From Heterobasidion occidentale (Eukaryota; Basidiomycota; Agaricomycetes; Russulales; Bondarzewiaceae): DNA of 64,000 nt. Within the stretch, counting starts at the first letter, position 1, and the number at the start of each line of letters is the position of its first letter. Below the pieces are notes generated by a model, which did no database searches, was not told the origin of the DNA, and saw nothing but the letters and a program-made list of their open reading frames with translations. The stretch lies in assembly GCA_039111635.1 (NCBI GenBank), contig JBCAQO010000003.1:2294001-2358000 (forward strand). The letters are read 5' to 3'. This document shows positions 1 to 10,170 of the stretch, piece by piece. The translations under genes were made by a program, and so were the position numbers.

Positions 1-447
1 GGCGTGTTCAGAGGATCGGGGAAGTGCGGGCCCGGGTTCATGAGCACTTCCATTCCCATAGCTTGCGGGATGACGAGGATGTCACTGAAGATGATTGCGG
101 CATCTAGAAGACCGGCATATCGACGAATGGGTTGAAGGGTAATTTCGGTTGCGAGGTCTGGTGTACGGCAGATCTCAAAAAATTCATGCTGTGCGCGCAC
201 TGCACGAAATTCTGTAAATCAAAAGACACCATCAAGGCATAAGAAACGAGGAATCCCATTAATGCAAAACACGTACCTGGAAGATATCGTCCTGCTTGTC
301 GCATAACCCATACGGGTGCCCGCTCCGTCTCCTCGCCTGCGGAATAAACAGTCAGTCAGAGAAAAAGCCCTGATGACATGAGCAAGAACCTCTAGCAGCC
401 CTCAACAGAAGGTCGTTTTTCAAAGGAGGGAAGTCCGTGGTAGACAT
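1..447 (-). CDS. HEM12: Uroporphyrinogen decarboxylase, N-terminal part (runs off window)
   Basis: The enzyme decarboxylates the four acetate side chains of uroporphyrinogen III to give coproporphyrinogen III, a cytosolic step of haem synthesis. Three exons are visible on the minus strand: 447-390 (starts [12 protein letters not shown]), 336-277 and 211-1. Joined, they give the family signature [15 protein letters not shown], then [17 protein letters not shown] and [17 protein letters not shown]. These segments hold the conserved Arg residues and Asp of the active-site cleft. The first intron has an unusual GTTCTT donor, but its junction restores R-G-E-E-T-E-R in frame. About 110 residues are present of a family that usually runs near 360, so the rest lies beyond base 1. 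It is divergent from the SHG1-like gene, with 353 bp between the starts. Identity is firm from the signature motif. Confidence 0.95.
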
Positions 448-800
448 GATTTTGTGTGGTGACAAAGGTTGTTGCGATCGATTGGGATTGAAATAGAGAC
501 CAGCAGTCAGGCCTAGTAGAGCAGACGCTCCTGTGCTGAGCATATATGTCCAGCACTTCCCAAAACTTGGTCAAAAAATACCTGTATAGGACGCAGAGGT
601 TGAAGGTAGGGGACGTTAAACGCAAGCGTGTACGGGCGCTGGAAGTCATTGATGGAGTCTGGCCGTAATCTAATCTGATACCAATCGTTTCCCAAGCTCG
701 ATCGCCCACTGCCTGCTGCTCGATTGCTCCTCGTTTCCTACAGCTCGCAAAATTCTCCCTCGATTGCCACCTGACGAATTCGAGGACACGTTGTCCAATC
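448..800. promoter_or_regulatory. Bidirectional intergenic promoter, HEM12 / SHG1-like
   Basis: This is the 353 bp between two divergent start codons, so it must hold both promoters and both 5' leaders. I see no clear TATA box or binding-site cluster. ORFs that cross it are short and lack protein-like character. Confidence 0.5.
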
Positions 801-1639
801 ATGTCTATCAAAAATCCTAATCAGCTTGTGAACGAGTGTGTAGCAGCCTCTTGGTGCCCTGTGATCCATTTTCCATATCGACAAAGGTATTTGATGTGAT
901 AGGTTCAAGAAATCTGGCGAGTTCGACCGCCTCCGACGTGAGTTATTGACCCAGTTCCAGCAATCCGTGCGTATATAAACCGGTGGTCGCCCTCTCAGTA
1001 TTGCTACGTTTCTCAATTGACTCTTCATTAGGAAGGGATGGGGCCTTTCATGGCTCGTGTCGAGGATGTCGCCCGAAAACGCCTCGAATCTGATTCAAAG
1101 TTGCATTACATGTCTCCTGAGGTGGTTCACCGCGAGCTCTTGCAGGAGCTTGACAGGTATTATCAACCGTCATTCTCAAAACCTGCTGTGAACATGCATA
1201 CCCTGGTAGATATCCCATTATTGAACGTGCCCTCGCAGAGCTGCAGACATTTTCAGACCCAGCCTTCGCAGCTGGCATTCAACAGTCAGTCCAAAAAATC
1301 TTAAAGCAAGATAGAGGCGAAGAAACAAATAGTCAGTCCTTCATGTCCTTCCTATCTATTCAAATAAAATGACGATATACCGTATTAGAGGAGGGTGAGA
1401 ACAACACGGAGCAGAGGTCCAAGGATGAACAGGCAAGTTCCTCTGGGAATGGGACACAGACTCCCAAGAACATCGCCACCTCAGAATCATCTGTAACACA
1501 GCCAATCGAGTCCCAGACTAGTGGCACGACTCCTGCGACTTTAGAACCATCATTCAGCGTACCTAAGATCAACGGCGCGGTCGAACTCATGCCGGTGTCT
1601 CCCGAGCAACCTCCCGAAGAAATGGACACGACTGACTAG
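801..1639 (+). CDS. SHG1/BOD1-domain protein, probable COMPASS (Set1 complex) subunit
   Basis: Five exons are inferred: 801-835, 903-966, 1032-1156, 1210-1331 and 1389-1639. They join to a protein of about 200 residues. The N-terminal half carries the BOD1/SHG1 pattern: an LVNEFKKSGEFDRLRRELL segment, then GPFMARVEDVARKRLES, then a helix around YPIIERALAELQTF. In fungi this family includes Shg1, a small accessory subunit of the Set1/COMPASS histone H3K4 methyltransferase; in animals BOD1 proteins act in mitosis and with SETD1A. The C-terminal half is Ser/Thr/Glu-rich and probably disordered. The first junction splits a Glu codon and restores E-F-K-K, which supports the start at 801. The gene converges on the DUF6534 gene. 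Domain assignment is good; complex membership is inferred from family. Confidence 0.8.
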
Positions 1640-1873
1640 AGTTGGACATAGCACTCCATTTTATGTTAATATAGCGCCTTGTGTTTTACGTTCCTTCAAA
1701 GTTCACGAGTCCATCCAGTTTGGAGAAAGTATACTTATTGCAACATGACACGGGTATACCTCAAAAGTATGAACAAATTGCGGTCTATAGTAACGACTCT
1801 GATTCTAGCCGAGTCTTCCCACCGATCGCCATACAACACAGTATGCACATGATCTCTATTTTGCTTTGTTTCG

Positions 1874-3916
1874 TCAAAGACTCTGATGATCCTGCTTAGA
1901 GTCTATCGCTGACTACTCGAAGAGAGTAAAGTCCATCGTTGGGTTGAGCACACTTGGCTTGAAACAGGATGAAGCACTTACCTCTAAGTCCTTTGTGGAC
2001 CCGGCATCTCGATCCCTTGTAAACTCCCTCGTCGTATCAATTTGGATGGCGATATTGTTTGTCGGCTGAGTCATACGAGTTTGAACGGCTAATAGCTAGA
2101 AAAAGATATAGGTATACCTTTTTCAAACCCGGCACATCGACTGTGCGCGGGATGCTCTGCAGTCCAGACAAAGACATGTCATCTGGGCTGACTTTCTGAC
2201 GAATCGATTTTCGTGCATTGAGTGTCGCCAAAAGTGAGTTTGCGTAAACTACGATGAAGGTCAGCTGTTTCAATCATATTAGAAAGTGTGGTGAATACGC
2301 ACGACGGCCCAGGGCGAAGAAGAAACATATATAAATGAATGTATTAGGGAGAGCAGCAATCTGATGCATCCAGTTCGTCAGAGGCGCGCAACAGGCTCGA
2401 AGGGAAAAATATAATTTACACTAGCCAACGAGCAGATGGCATCAATGCTTTGGAGAAAGAAATAATGGGTCGGCATTCAACATACGAGGAACGCAGACCA
2501 TACCTTGTGAGCAAGCCAGTGTTCACTGTATACAGTATCTATGATCCATAACATTGGCTATCGCAAATGAAACACAACGTGCGCTACTCACCAACTTGTT
2601 GATAACACTGTCTGAGCTATTGCAAGAAAAGCATCATAACATCAGCGTCGCCACATAGCCAAGTCGGTGTTGAGTTGACCATACCGTTTGAAACCTGTAC
2701 GTGATAGATGCAACATTGAAACCAAGGACATTGCGATCACGACGTCACTCGCTGCTGTCGTAGCATTCACGGCCATAGAGAGCCCTCTGAGTGTATCGAG
2801 TTGCTCGTATGTCATCATAAACAATCTAATTCGAGTGATCAGCAAAAATGTGGCACCTTCAAACGAGAACAATAATCACGATTTGCAGACATAAACTGCA
2901 ATACAGATGCAGGATCACATCAGTTCAGCAAAACGCCAAGTAATGTTCGGGCGTACCAAGTGTGACACCTTTTCAGGCAAACATCAAGGTCAGCTCATAA
3001 CCGGGGATGTACCAAGCGTCACCACGTACAAAATTGCGCAAGGACTAGAACAGCCACCAGGCCAGTAAGCATGACATTCTTGTGGCTCACTATACTGTTA
3101 TATCAACCAACGAATAGGAGGTGATGGGGACAGATCTTACAGTGATATATTCGGATGGTGAAGAAGCTAGCTGCAGATTAAGCACATAAGGCAAACCGGG
3201 GCTCAAGTAAGGGCTTCACCTTTGGACAATAAAAGCAGTAAGGCCATTGAACAGAACTTCAACCTGACCACGCAGATTAGAATGATATGAAAGAGCAACC
3301 GATGAAAGCGTACCAAGAGGCTCCTGTGGTTGACCATGAGTAAGTGTTGATTGTGAAGGTGGTCAAAGCGCACATACCACACCAGCATACCTAGGTATTG
3401 AGGATCGGCATAGTGTGTAACCAGATACGTGTAGACTCCAGAGCCAGATTAGAACCCACGGAATGAGCGAGGGATTGCAAAATTCTCACCTGTATGCGAT
3501 ATAAGAATTTGGTGGACGGTGTCGCAAATCCATACAGTTAGGACCTATCAACCGTACCTTAGTGAATCGAAATGAAAGAATCAAGCGCGACTTACCAGGC
3601 CTTTGAGCCGCCAAGTATCACTCCCGTACGTGTGATAGTAGTGCCATGTTTGTAAACAGGTGACTGTCGTGGTCTTAATTTCCAATCCGATCGACTGAGA
3701 AAGTAACTAGATACCTCCGTATAATCTGCACGCATGAAGGGTATTCAGCACAACGCCCGTGAGTTGATAATAGTCGCTTACACTGCCGCGACAATGGCGC
3801 CTATAAACGTAGCGCCCAGCCTACAAACCCTGAAGTTGGCATCCTAACTCAAGATGATCAGAAATTGAACAGACGGACGTAGCGTCAATGGATGGGACTG
3901 CTCCAGAGCTTGCCAT
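1874..3916 (-). CDS. DUF6534 multi-helix membrane protein
   Basis: The protein is assembled from at least ten short exons separated by introns of about 50 nt. The N-terminus reads MASSGAVPSIDATLGATFIG, then a helix, then LQTWHYYHTYGSDTWRLKGL and VWICDTVHQILISHT. Further on come a VEVLFNGLTAFIVQ helix, SFFTIRIYH, a VMLTGLVAVLVLAQF helix, a YTVNTGLLTR loop, an LPNTFIYICFFFALGRR helix and YANSLLATLNARKSIR. A soluble tail carries IAIQIDTTREFTRD. This order is the recurring pattern of basidiomycete DUF6534 proteins, which are seven-helix, receptor-like and of unknown function. The stop at 1874 depends on a final intron that I placed by consensus. The family is usually multicopy in Agaricomycetes and often lies beside P450 genes, as here. 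Ligand and role cannot be inferred. Confidence 0.85.
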
Positions 3917-5696
3917 GGATGGGTGAAAGGGGTGATATGAGGCGGCAGAATCAGCTGCGAGATATAATGTCTCCACCTGCTCAACAAGACACAGTCGACG
4001 TGCACGCAGTACTTATACTGGTCCCATGGTCGCCGTGGCTGTAGCGCCCAAGTCTGAAATCGAACGCAGATACTTCTTAGAATTGAAAAACGCGTGCGCC
4101 TCCAAGAACGTAGAGCATCTCATCTTCCTGATGGTCATAACGGTGACTTCGCGAAGATGAAGGCGAAAATCTCAGGTAAGCATGCATGTTGTCGCCGTCC
4201 CTGCATCCTTCAGCCCAGAAGCTCAAGATACGCTGCGTCATTGGCCAATGAGAGCATATCATCGGAGAATGAGTGGAAGTCACGACACATATGCTTGATC
4301 CAATCAAAGGACGTAGGTGAAGAACTGTATGAATTCTTCTGCTGAAGTTCTGGCAGGCTATGCGAATGACAATCGTCATGATTTCCAAAAGTCGTTTCCG
4401 AAAGCGACATACGTGGCAATCTCCGCGGGAAAGACTGGTGGCGGCTACATCTGGTTCCAGCGTCCAGTGATATTCCACCAGTCTTGTGAGAGTATGATCC
4501 CTGAGAATCCAACAGCTGCCCACAGACGCTCGGGCTTAAGACTTGAACGAATCGTGGAGTAACCCTGCTCTCATTGGCTGATATAGGTTGGATCCATGAT
4601 ACTTATCGCGTGGCGCCCTAGTAAAAGTTGCCCATTGGCTCCATTGTAAAGGCACATTACAAAGACATGATTAAAAGTTGCATACCTAGAACCTTGTATA
4701 GTGTGCTATATAGTCGAATTCATGGTATGAAGAACGGTGTTTCAAGAAAGGCCCATCAGTATCTTCCCATGTCTTCACATTGCAGGAGCTACGGAGCAAG
4801 GATGGGGAATGACATGTAAAGATGTCATAAGGATATGCTGCCTGCCTTCCCAATTGGCCTCTGGAACGCCGAGGGTAGACCGGTTAAGGAGGAATTCTGA
4901 CCTCCACGGAATTCCGAGCATCAAGCAGCTGCGAACCATCGACATCGAATCCGCATCTGGGCGAATAGGGAAAACGGACTTTATGTAAGTTGACTCTCAC
5001 CCAAATGCAGCCGAATGCTTACGATTCAATGCGGACGTGCTCGTCGACATCTTGCGATCACTTGTGGAAGCCGCAAACGACGAGGAACGTGAATGTACGG
5101 GCACGTACATATGCGTGCCAGAGGCAAGCAAGAGAGCAACGTGATATGGCCAAGCTCCGAAAATGGGCATTACCATCCAAACTAGGCATAAGTTTGCGTA
5201 ATCTTGACTGTGATTGCTACTTATTCAAAGGCCGAAAACTCATATCCCACTTTGGGCACTCGGGATCTTGATTGGTTGTCATCTGCCCCATTTCAAGCCC
5301 AGAAATGCTGTTCTTAATAGTGTTCCTTGGCGGGGTTACCCTCTTGAGACATATAAGGCAGCTTGAGTGATTTGATTTTACTTGTGGCCTGTTTTTCTAA
5401 AACATCTATGGTCACGAACAATGGCGGCATCCTCACATAGAATGACGTTGTGCATCGAAGGGAGCGTCACATGTCGCTCATGCCGTTATGTTCATATTCA
5501 GCCAATGAAACAGGCTCGTGGACTTCGTTGTGAGAACAGATGAATTACCGTCAAAAATTACAATACAAGTGAATATGCTACTACTACGTTGCCCAAGGTC
5601 GTAGCCTCGGACCCAGAATGAAAACACGATAAAGATCAAAAAGAAAAAGATTGAGAGCAGTTTGTGCGCAAAAGGAATATTGGTTACAGAATGCCA
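3917..5696. other. 1.8 kb without an assigned gene
   Basis: This holds the promoter of the DUF6534 gene and downstream sequence of the P450. A plus-strand open stretch begins with ATG at 4026 (MVAVAVAPKSEIERRYFLEL). Another from 4317 reads MKNCMNSSAEVLAGYAND and ends at the TAA 4560-4562. Both look somewhat protein-like, and a GTAAGC donor follows at 4173. I could not join them into one frame or match a family. Between 4563 and 5690 I see nothing supportable on either strand. Confidence 0.4.
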
Positions 5697-7862
5697 TCAG
5701 TTGTCATCCAACAAGCTGACTGAATTGATGACGGTGCGGGCCTTTTCGTTACGAGGGCTAATAGAACATTTGAATGGTTTGGGGTGACTAGGAGGGACAG
5801 TTCATCTCAACTCGTCGTAGTCTAGGAGAGAAGACATACCTGATAGTGCCACTGGTGTAGTCGATGACAGGCTCGACAACCACACCATTCTCAACTTTCT
5901 TTGTAATGTCGAACAGAGCCAATGCCATAGCACAGGAGATAAAGATGGATGCATCCGCAAGGTTCAAGCCTAGTCGCATGACGTTTAACGATGGAGCGCA
6001 AACCCGCAGAAAGAATACACACCTGGACAGACGCTGCAGTATCAAAGAACTTCAGGTCAGTACCGAAACTTACATTCATAAAAGCATATCATGCATGCAC
6101 GCACCGTCGACCAAACCCAAAGATGAGGGTCCTGGGATCCTGTTCTACATTTCGACTCTTCGATGCAATGAATCTATCCGGGTTGAAAGTCATTGGATCC
6201 TTGTAGTTTTGCTCATCATGTGTGAATTGCCTGAGGTTTGAGAAGTGATCAAGAGATGCTAAGAATGAAACGACAAATGCGTTACCCACCAAATATTTGG
6301 TATGACAATGGACCCGCTAGGGATTAGATACCCGTCATGTATATCGTCCTCCGTGAGACGGTGTGGGACACCTGGCAGAAGTCAGCATCGACTCGGAACA
6401 GGAATGGCCCTGAGCATGTAAAGTAGTAACCCACCCAGTGGAGTAACGGGATTCCAGCGCAGAACTTCCTGGACCAAGGCATCGACGTAAGGCAGATTGG
6501 CCCGGTCGCTGTAAGTAGGAATTCGATCTGTCCCCACGATCGAATCAAGCTCCTGTTGTGCTTTCTTCTGTGTATCGGGGTAGAGGGTCATGGCTAGGAA
6601 GAACGTATAAATTGCGGATACCGTCTGGAGAAGACTGTTGTGTAGCTTTTCCATTTCCATTATCGTTTATAGAACATACCGTGTCGGCGCCACCTGTATG
6701 ACATCGTGCATGAGTACGTCTCTCACTAGACTTGGCATAATCCTTACCAGAATAAAGTGATGCGGCCGCCCATTTGAGATGCTTCTCTTGTGTGGGTGTT
6801 AGCTGTTGCTCCAAGTAGCTCGATGTGAAGGAAGGTAGAGCAGTTCCTGCTGCCTGTAGAATGATGAGCCGCCGAAGTCGGTATTTGGCGTGGAACTCAA
6901 CCTACCATTTGTTGCTTCACGAATTCATGGGGCATGTCGGCCATTCTTTCCAAATCGGTATTCCATTGCTTTGCGGTCTGTTTCCAACCCGCTCCCGGGA
7001 ACCAATCGGGTACATGCCGTACTTTAAGGGCACGAATCAGTAAGACTATAACTGTCAGCTTGACATGTGTATGAAGGACCTACAAGCAGGAAGGACGTCT
7101 ACCAAGAAAGCACCCGGCTCGGTCGAACGCGAAAATTGGTCTGTCGCAGTGTCTGCATTAGCGACGAAGGGGTCGTTGTGCTCCTTGACATGGTATCCGT
7201 GCGATATGTTGAGAATGATGGCACCAGCAGTTCTGCGAATCGACGTGATCAATTCAAAAGGTTCGGCATTAGAGCGCTCGAAAAGGAAACGTGCTTTCGG
7301 ATGTGGTCCTGCAGATCTTCCGGATTCTCAAGGATGCGACGCAAAAAACGATGTGTTTCCAGCTCCATAATGTCGTGGAAACGTTCGACATGCGTACGAG
7401 TTCCCATGAGGCCATGGAGCATCTTCCGATACTCCCTGAAGCGATCGCCGTAGGGAGTCAAAGCCAAGGTCCACTTCCAACCAACGATTTCGCTGCCCAT
7501 CATGAGGGCAGGCCGGTCAGAATAGATCGCGCTCTTCTTGTCCAACATTTCCATAGCGGTCTGAACAGAATTGATGACGATGATTGGCTGCCCGAGGACC
7601 TTGACAGATACGAGGCCGCCTAGTAAACATGTCAAGGTCGAACTGATAGCGACAAACCACAGTACATACCCCATTGTTTACCCCATTGAGCAAATGTTTT
7701 CCACTCTTGAGACGAGGGCATCTCTAATACATTGCCGATAATTGGCAGACCCTTGGGCCCAGGTGGGAGAGGTGTTGAATAGCGAGAGGAGAGAAGGCGC
7801 TTGATGAGGAACAACCCAAGCAAGGTGAAAGATAAGTCAAGGATGGTGAAGGAGTTGGTCAT
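5697..7862 (-). CDS. Cytochrome P450 monooxygenase, CYP2-clan fungal type
   Basis: This is a membrane-anchored haem monooxygenase. The N-terminus has a hydrophobic anchor (LDLSFTLLGLFLIKRLL) followed by the proline hinge PLPPGPKGLPIIGN. Later exons give the I-helix segment GGADTVSAIYTFFLAM, a degenerate form of the AGxDT oxygen-binding motif. They also give the ExxR motif (EVLRW), the PERF-like segment FNPDRFIA and the haem loop FGFGRRVCPG with its cysteine. The C-terminus is DYTSGTISHPKPFKCSISPR, ending at 5697. The sequence resembles the large basidiomycete group annotated by similarity to O-methylsterigmatocystin oxidoreductase; such names do not predict substrate. The Arg-Val-Cys-Pro part of the haem loop sits on an 11-nt exon (6033-6023). 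A TTTAAAA element lies about 42 bp upstream of the start. No biosynthetic backbone gene lies nearby. Confidence 0.92.
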
Positions 7863-9110
7863 GATGGAAAGATTGGAGGCAACAGAACAGTGCGATCACA
7901 ACTTTTAAAGGCGGCTGCAGCAATCAGGCGCTGGTTAGTCAGGTAGCCCACAGGGAAAGGGATGTCACGATCAGAAGATCGGCACTTCGAACCCTTCAGA
8001 GTAGCACCCTAGGACAGCGGCGTCCTGATGGATGCGTCCGAACCCTGGGCGAGAGAATTCCATGAGGGTGATCATATTGCACTCGATTTTGCGAAGTATA
8101 CATCAGCGAAACGGCCATATGCACGGAACGGACAACTTCTCTGCATAGAAGCCGCCCGTGGGATGTACTGGTACCTAAGCCTTACCTCCGTTTGTCTAGG
8201 AAGGTTTAGGATTCCTATTGGCTAGCATCGGCCTGCGTTATCTCGCTAGTTGGGCGTAACAGACGTACAATTAGCGGAGCTCTTTGAGAGGCACCTCCAG
8301 ATAGGTTTCTGAAAGCTCTTTTGAATGCTACCTTTGGTTTTGCGACATCTTGCGGGAGGTTTGGGCGCTGGATTTGCTCATTCGTGGAGCCTAAGCGATG
8401 CAACGTGGAGGATGGATAACGCAACTAGACTGATCACGGGAGAAGTGAGAACTGGAAGTTCAGAAACAGGTGATGGTAGGAGTTTCGAGAGATCCGAATT
8501 CGCGGTACTTCTCCGGAGTTCAGATTCAGCACGAAATGCTTTCCTGTCCTGGTCAAAAAAACCACCGGGACAAATCGCTCTCGATGGCAACCAAGATGTT
8601 AAGGACAAATCGACTGATAGCTGGACGTTATGAATTTACGAAAAGCACTTACGCCCGCGGCCCGAGGATTCTGACTTTCGTCTTCTTGGTGTGATGGAAA
8701 CGGTACCGACTGTGCCTTCACAAGGAGACTCAACTCTTATGTGGTTAGTTTCTCTTATAGCGGTTGATCCAACAGATCGTTGCTGCAGAACTGATTGTGT
8801 CAGACCCCAAAAAACGCGCAATGAGCAGCTAGAAGACGCACACCTGATGTACCAACGCGCGTTCGAAAATCAGAAAATCACATTCGAGGCGCGCAAGACT
8901 CTTCATGAACTATGCTCTCCTGCGGTGACACGCGTTCCAGTTGAATATTAGGACATTCGTTGAGATCACCATAGTTTAGACAAAGACGTGGGATCGGACA
9001 TCGGACGCGGTCGGGTCCAGGCCGCTCTAATGCCAATGTGAACCAAACAAACATCAGACTGAATTTGCGGAGGCTGCTGGATGGTCTTTCATTGCCTAAA
9101 CACTTCACTC
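7863..9110. other. Divergent intergenic region, P450 / bL12m
   Basis: This 1.25 kb holds both promoters. A TATA-like TTTAAAA (7903-7909, minus strand) fits the P450. An 85-codon plus-strand ORF at 8694-8951 (METVPTVPSQGDSTLMW at its start) has no recognisable family. ORFs at 8028-8225 and 8325-8633 are likewise unassigned. I see no intact gene. Confidence 0.4.
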
Positions 9111-9926
9111 ATGGCGGTAAGTAGACGCTTTCACATCTCTACATTCCGTATATATTGAGTTGATTAACATCTAGTCGCGTTGTTCCTCCGTTTTGCGAGC
9201 AGTTTCTCGGTCAAGGTATGCTGAGTTGCTCATGGATTGCAACGTATTCCAGCTCACATCTATCTTAGGCGTCCAGCGCCTCTGAGATGGCTCGCAACGG
9301 CTGCTCCTGAGGTCTCATCGTCCACGGCACCCCACCCCCATTGCCATCAGACCCCAAACTCAACCAACTCGTTGATAGTATCTCGGGGCTCACTCTCCTC
9401 CAGGCCGCGGATCTTGTCACTCTTCTCAAAGTCCGTATGGCACTCCATTATACCCTACGCGTATTCACATGATTTATCCTTTCACAGACGCGTCTGAATA
9501 TCCAGGAGATTGCCATGCCTGCTGCGGGTCCGACAGTAGCAGCCCCAGCGGCCGAAGCCGAAGCCGCCGTAGAAGTTCGCGTTTTCTTTGATCAAACCAC
9601 CCGTCGTCTTACGTGTCCTCACGTTTTTTCAGGAGAAGCCCAAGGAAAAGACAATCTTCAACGTGAAGCTTGAGTCCTTCAACGCCGCGGCGAAGCCTAA
9701 GATCATCAAAGAGGTCAAAGCTCTGGTTCCCAATCTCACTCTGATTGAGGTACGTATTCTTGCTTACTTGATGAAGTTTTGACTCTCGATTTTGGTTCTG
9801 CATCTCTAGGCTAAAAAGTTCGTCGAGTCTTTACCAAAAATCCTCAAGGAGTCGTTGCCGAAGGAGGATGCTGAGAAAGTCAAGAAGACCTTCGAGGCTC
9901 TTGGCGGCGTCGTTGTTCTCGAGTGA
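9111..9926 (+). CDS. Mitochondrial large-subunit ribosomal protein bL12m, with an apparent frameshift
   Basis: This is the L7/L12 stalk protein of the mitochondrial ribosome, which recruits translation factors. A two-codon first exon (ATGGCG, 9111-9116) is followed by a presequence-like exon (SRCSSVLRAVSRS) and RRPAPLRWLATAAPEV, both Arg/Ala-rich as expected for mitochondrial import. Then come the N-terminal dimerisation part (DPKLNQLVDSISGLTLLQAA), an Ala/Pro hinge and the CTD (EKPKEKTIFNVKLESFNA to EALGGVVVLE). The presequence frame and the mature-protein frame do not agree: one extra C in the run at 9335-9339 would join them, and no plausible intron does. This may be an assembly error or a real indel. 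The last introns (GTTCGC and GTACGT donors) rejoin cleanly. Family identity is firm. Confidence 0.85.
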
Positions 9927-10170
9927 TCACCCTAGACCTTGCCTATTTTACGCACGCATTCATACTGCCTCCACTTTTTTTCACGCCTCTAGCGTGACTT
10001 GAGCTGTTTGCACCGGTAATCTGCAAAATTAGATCATATTCCGTACAGGCAACTAGACGACGCCTACTGCACAAGAAACAGGAGGAAAAGTAAAGAAAAA
10101 CAGTAGAAACGAGTGGGGGAACGGACAGAGTTCACTGCAGCGTAATAAAATTAAGTACCAAGCCAGCCCC

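Noticed and set aside
1874..7862. DUF6534 gene and P450 as a secondary-metabolite cluster
   Set aside because: There is no terpene synthase, polyketide synthase, NRPS, RiPP precursor or pathway regulator nearby, and the neighbours are housekeeping genes.
8694..8951. 85-codon ORF, with a neighbouring frame reading LIVSDPKKRAMSS like a kinase subdomain XI
   Set aside because: The kinase-like match is short and in a different frame from the ORF. No other kinase motif lies nearby, so chance is the best explanation.
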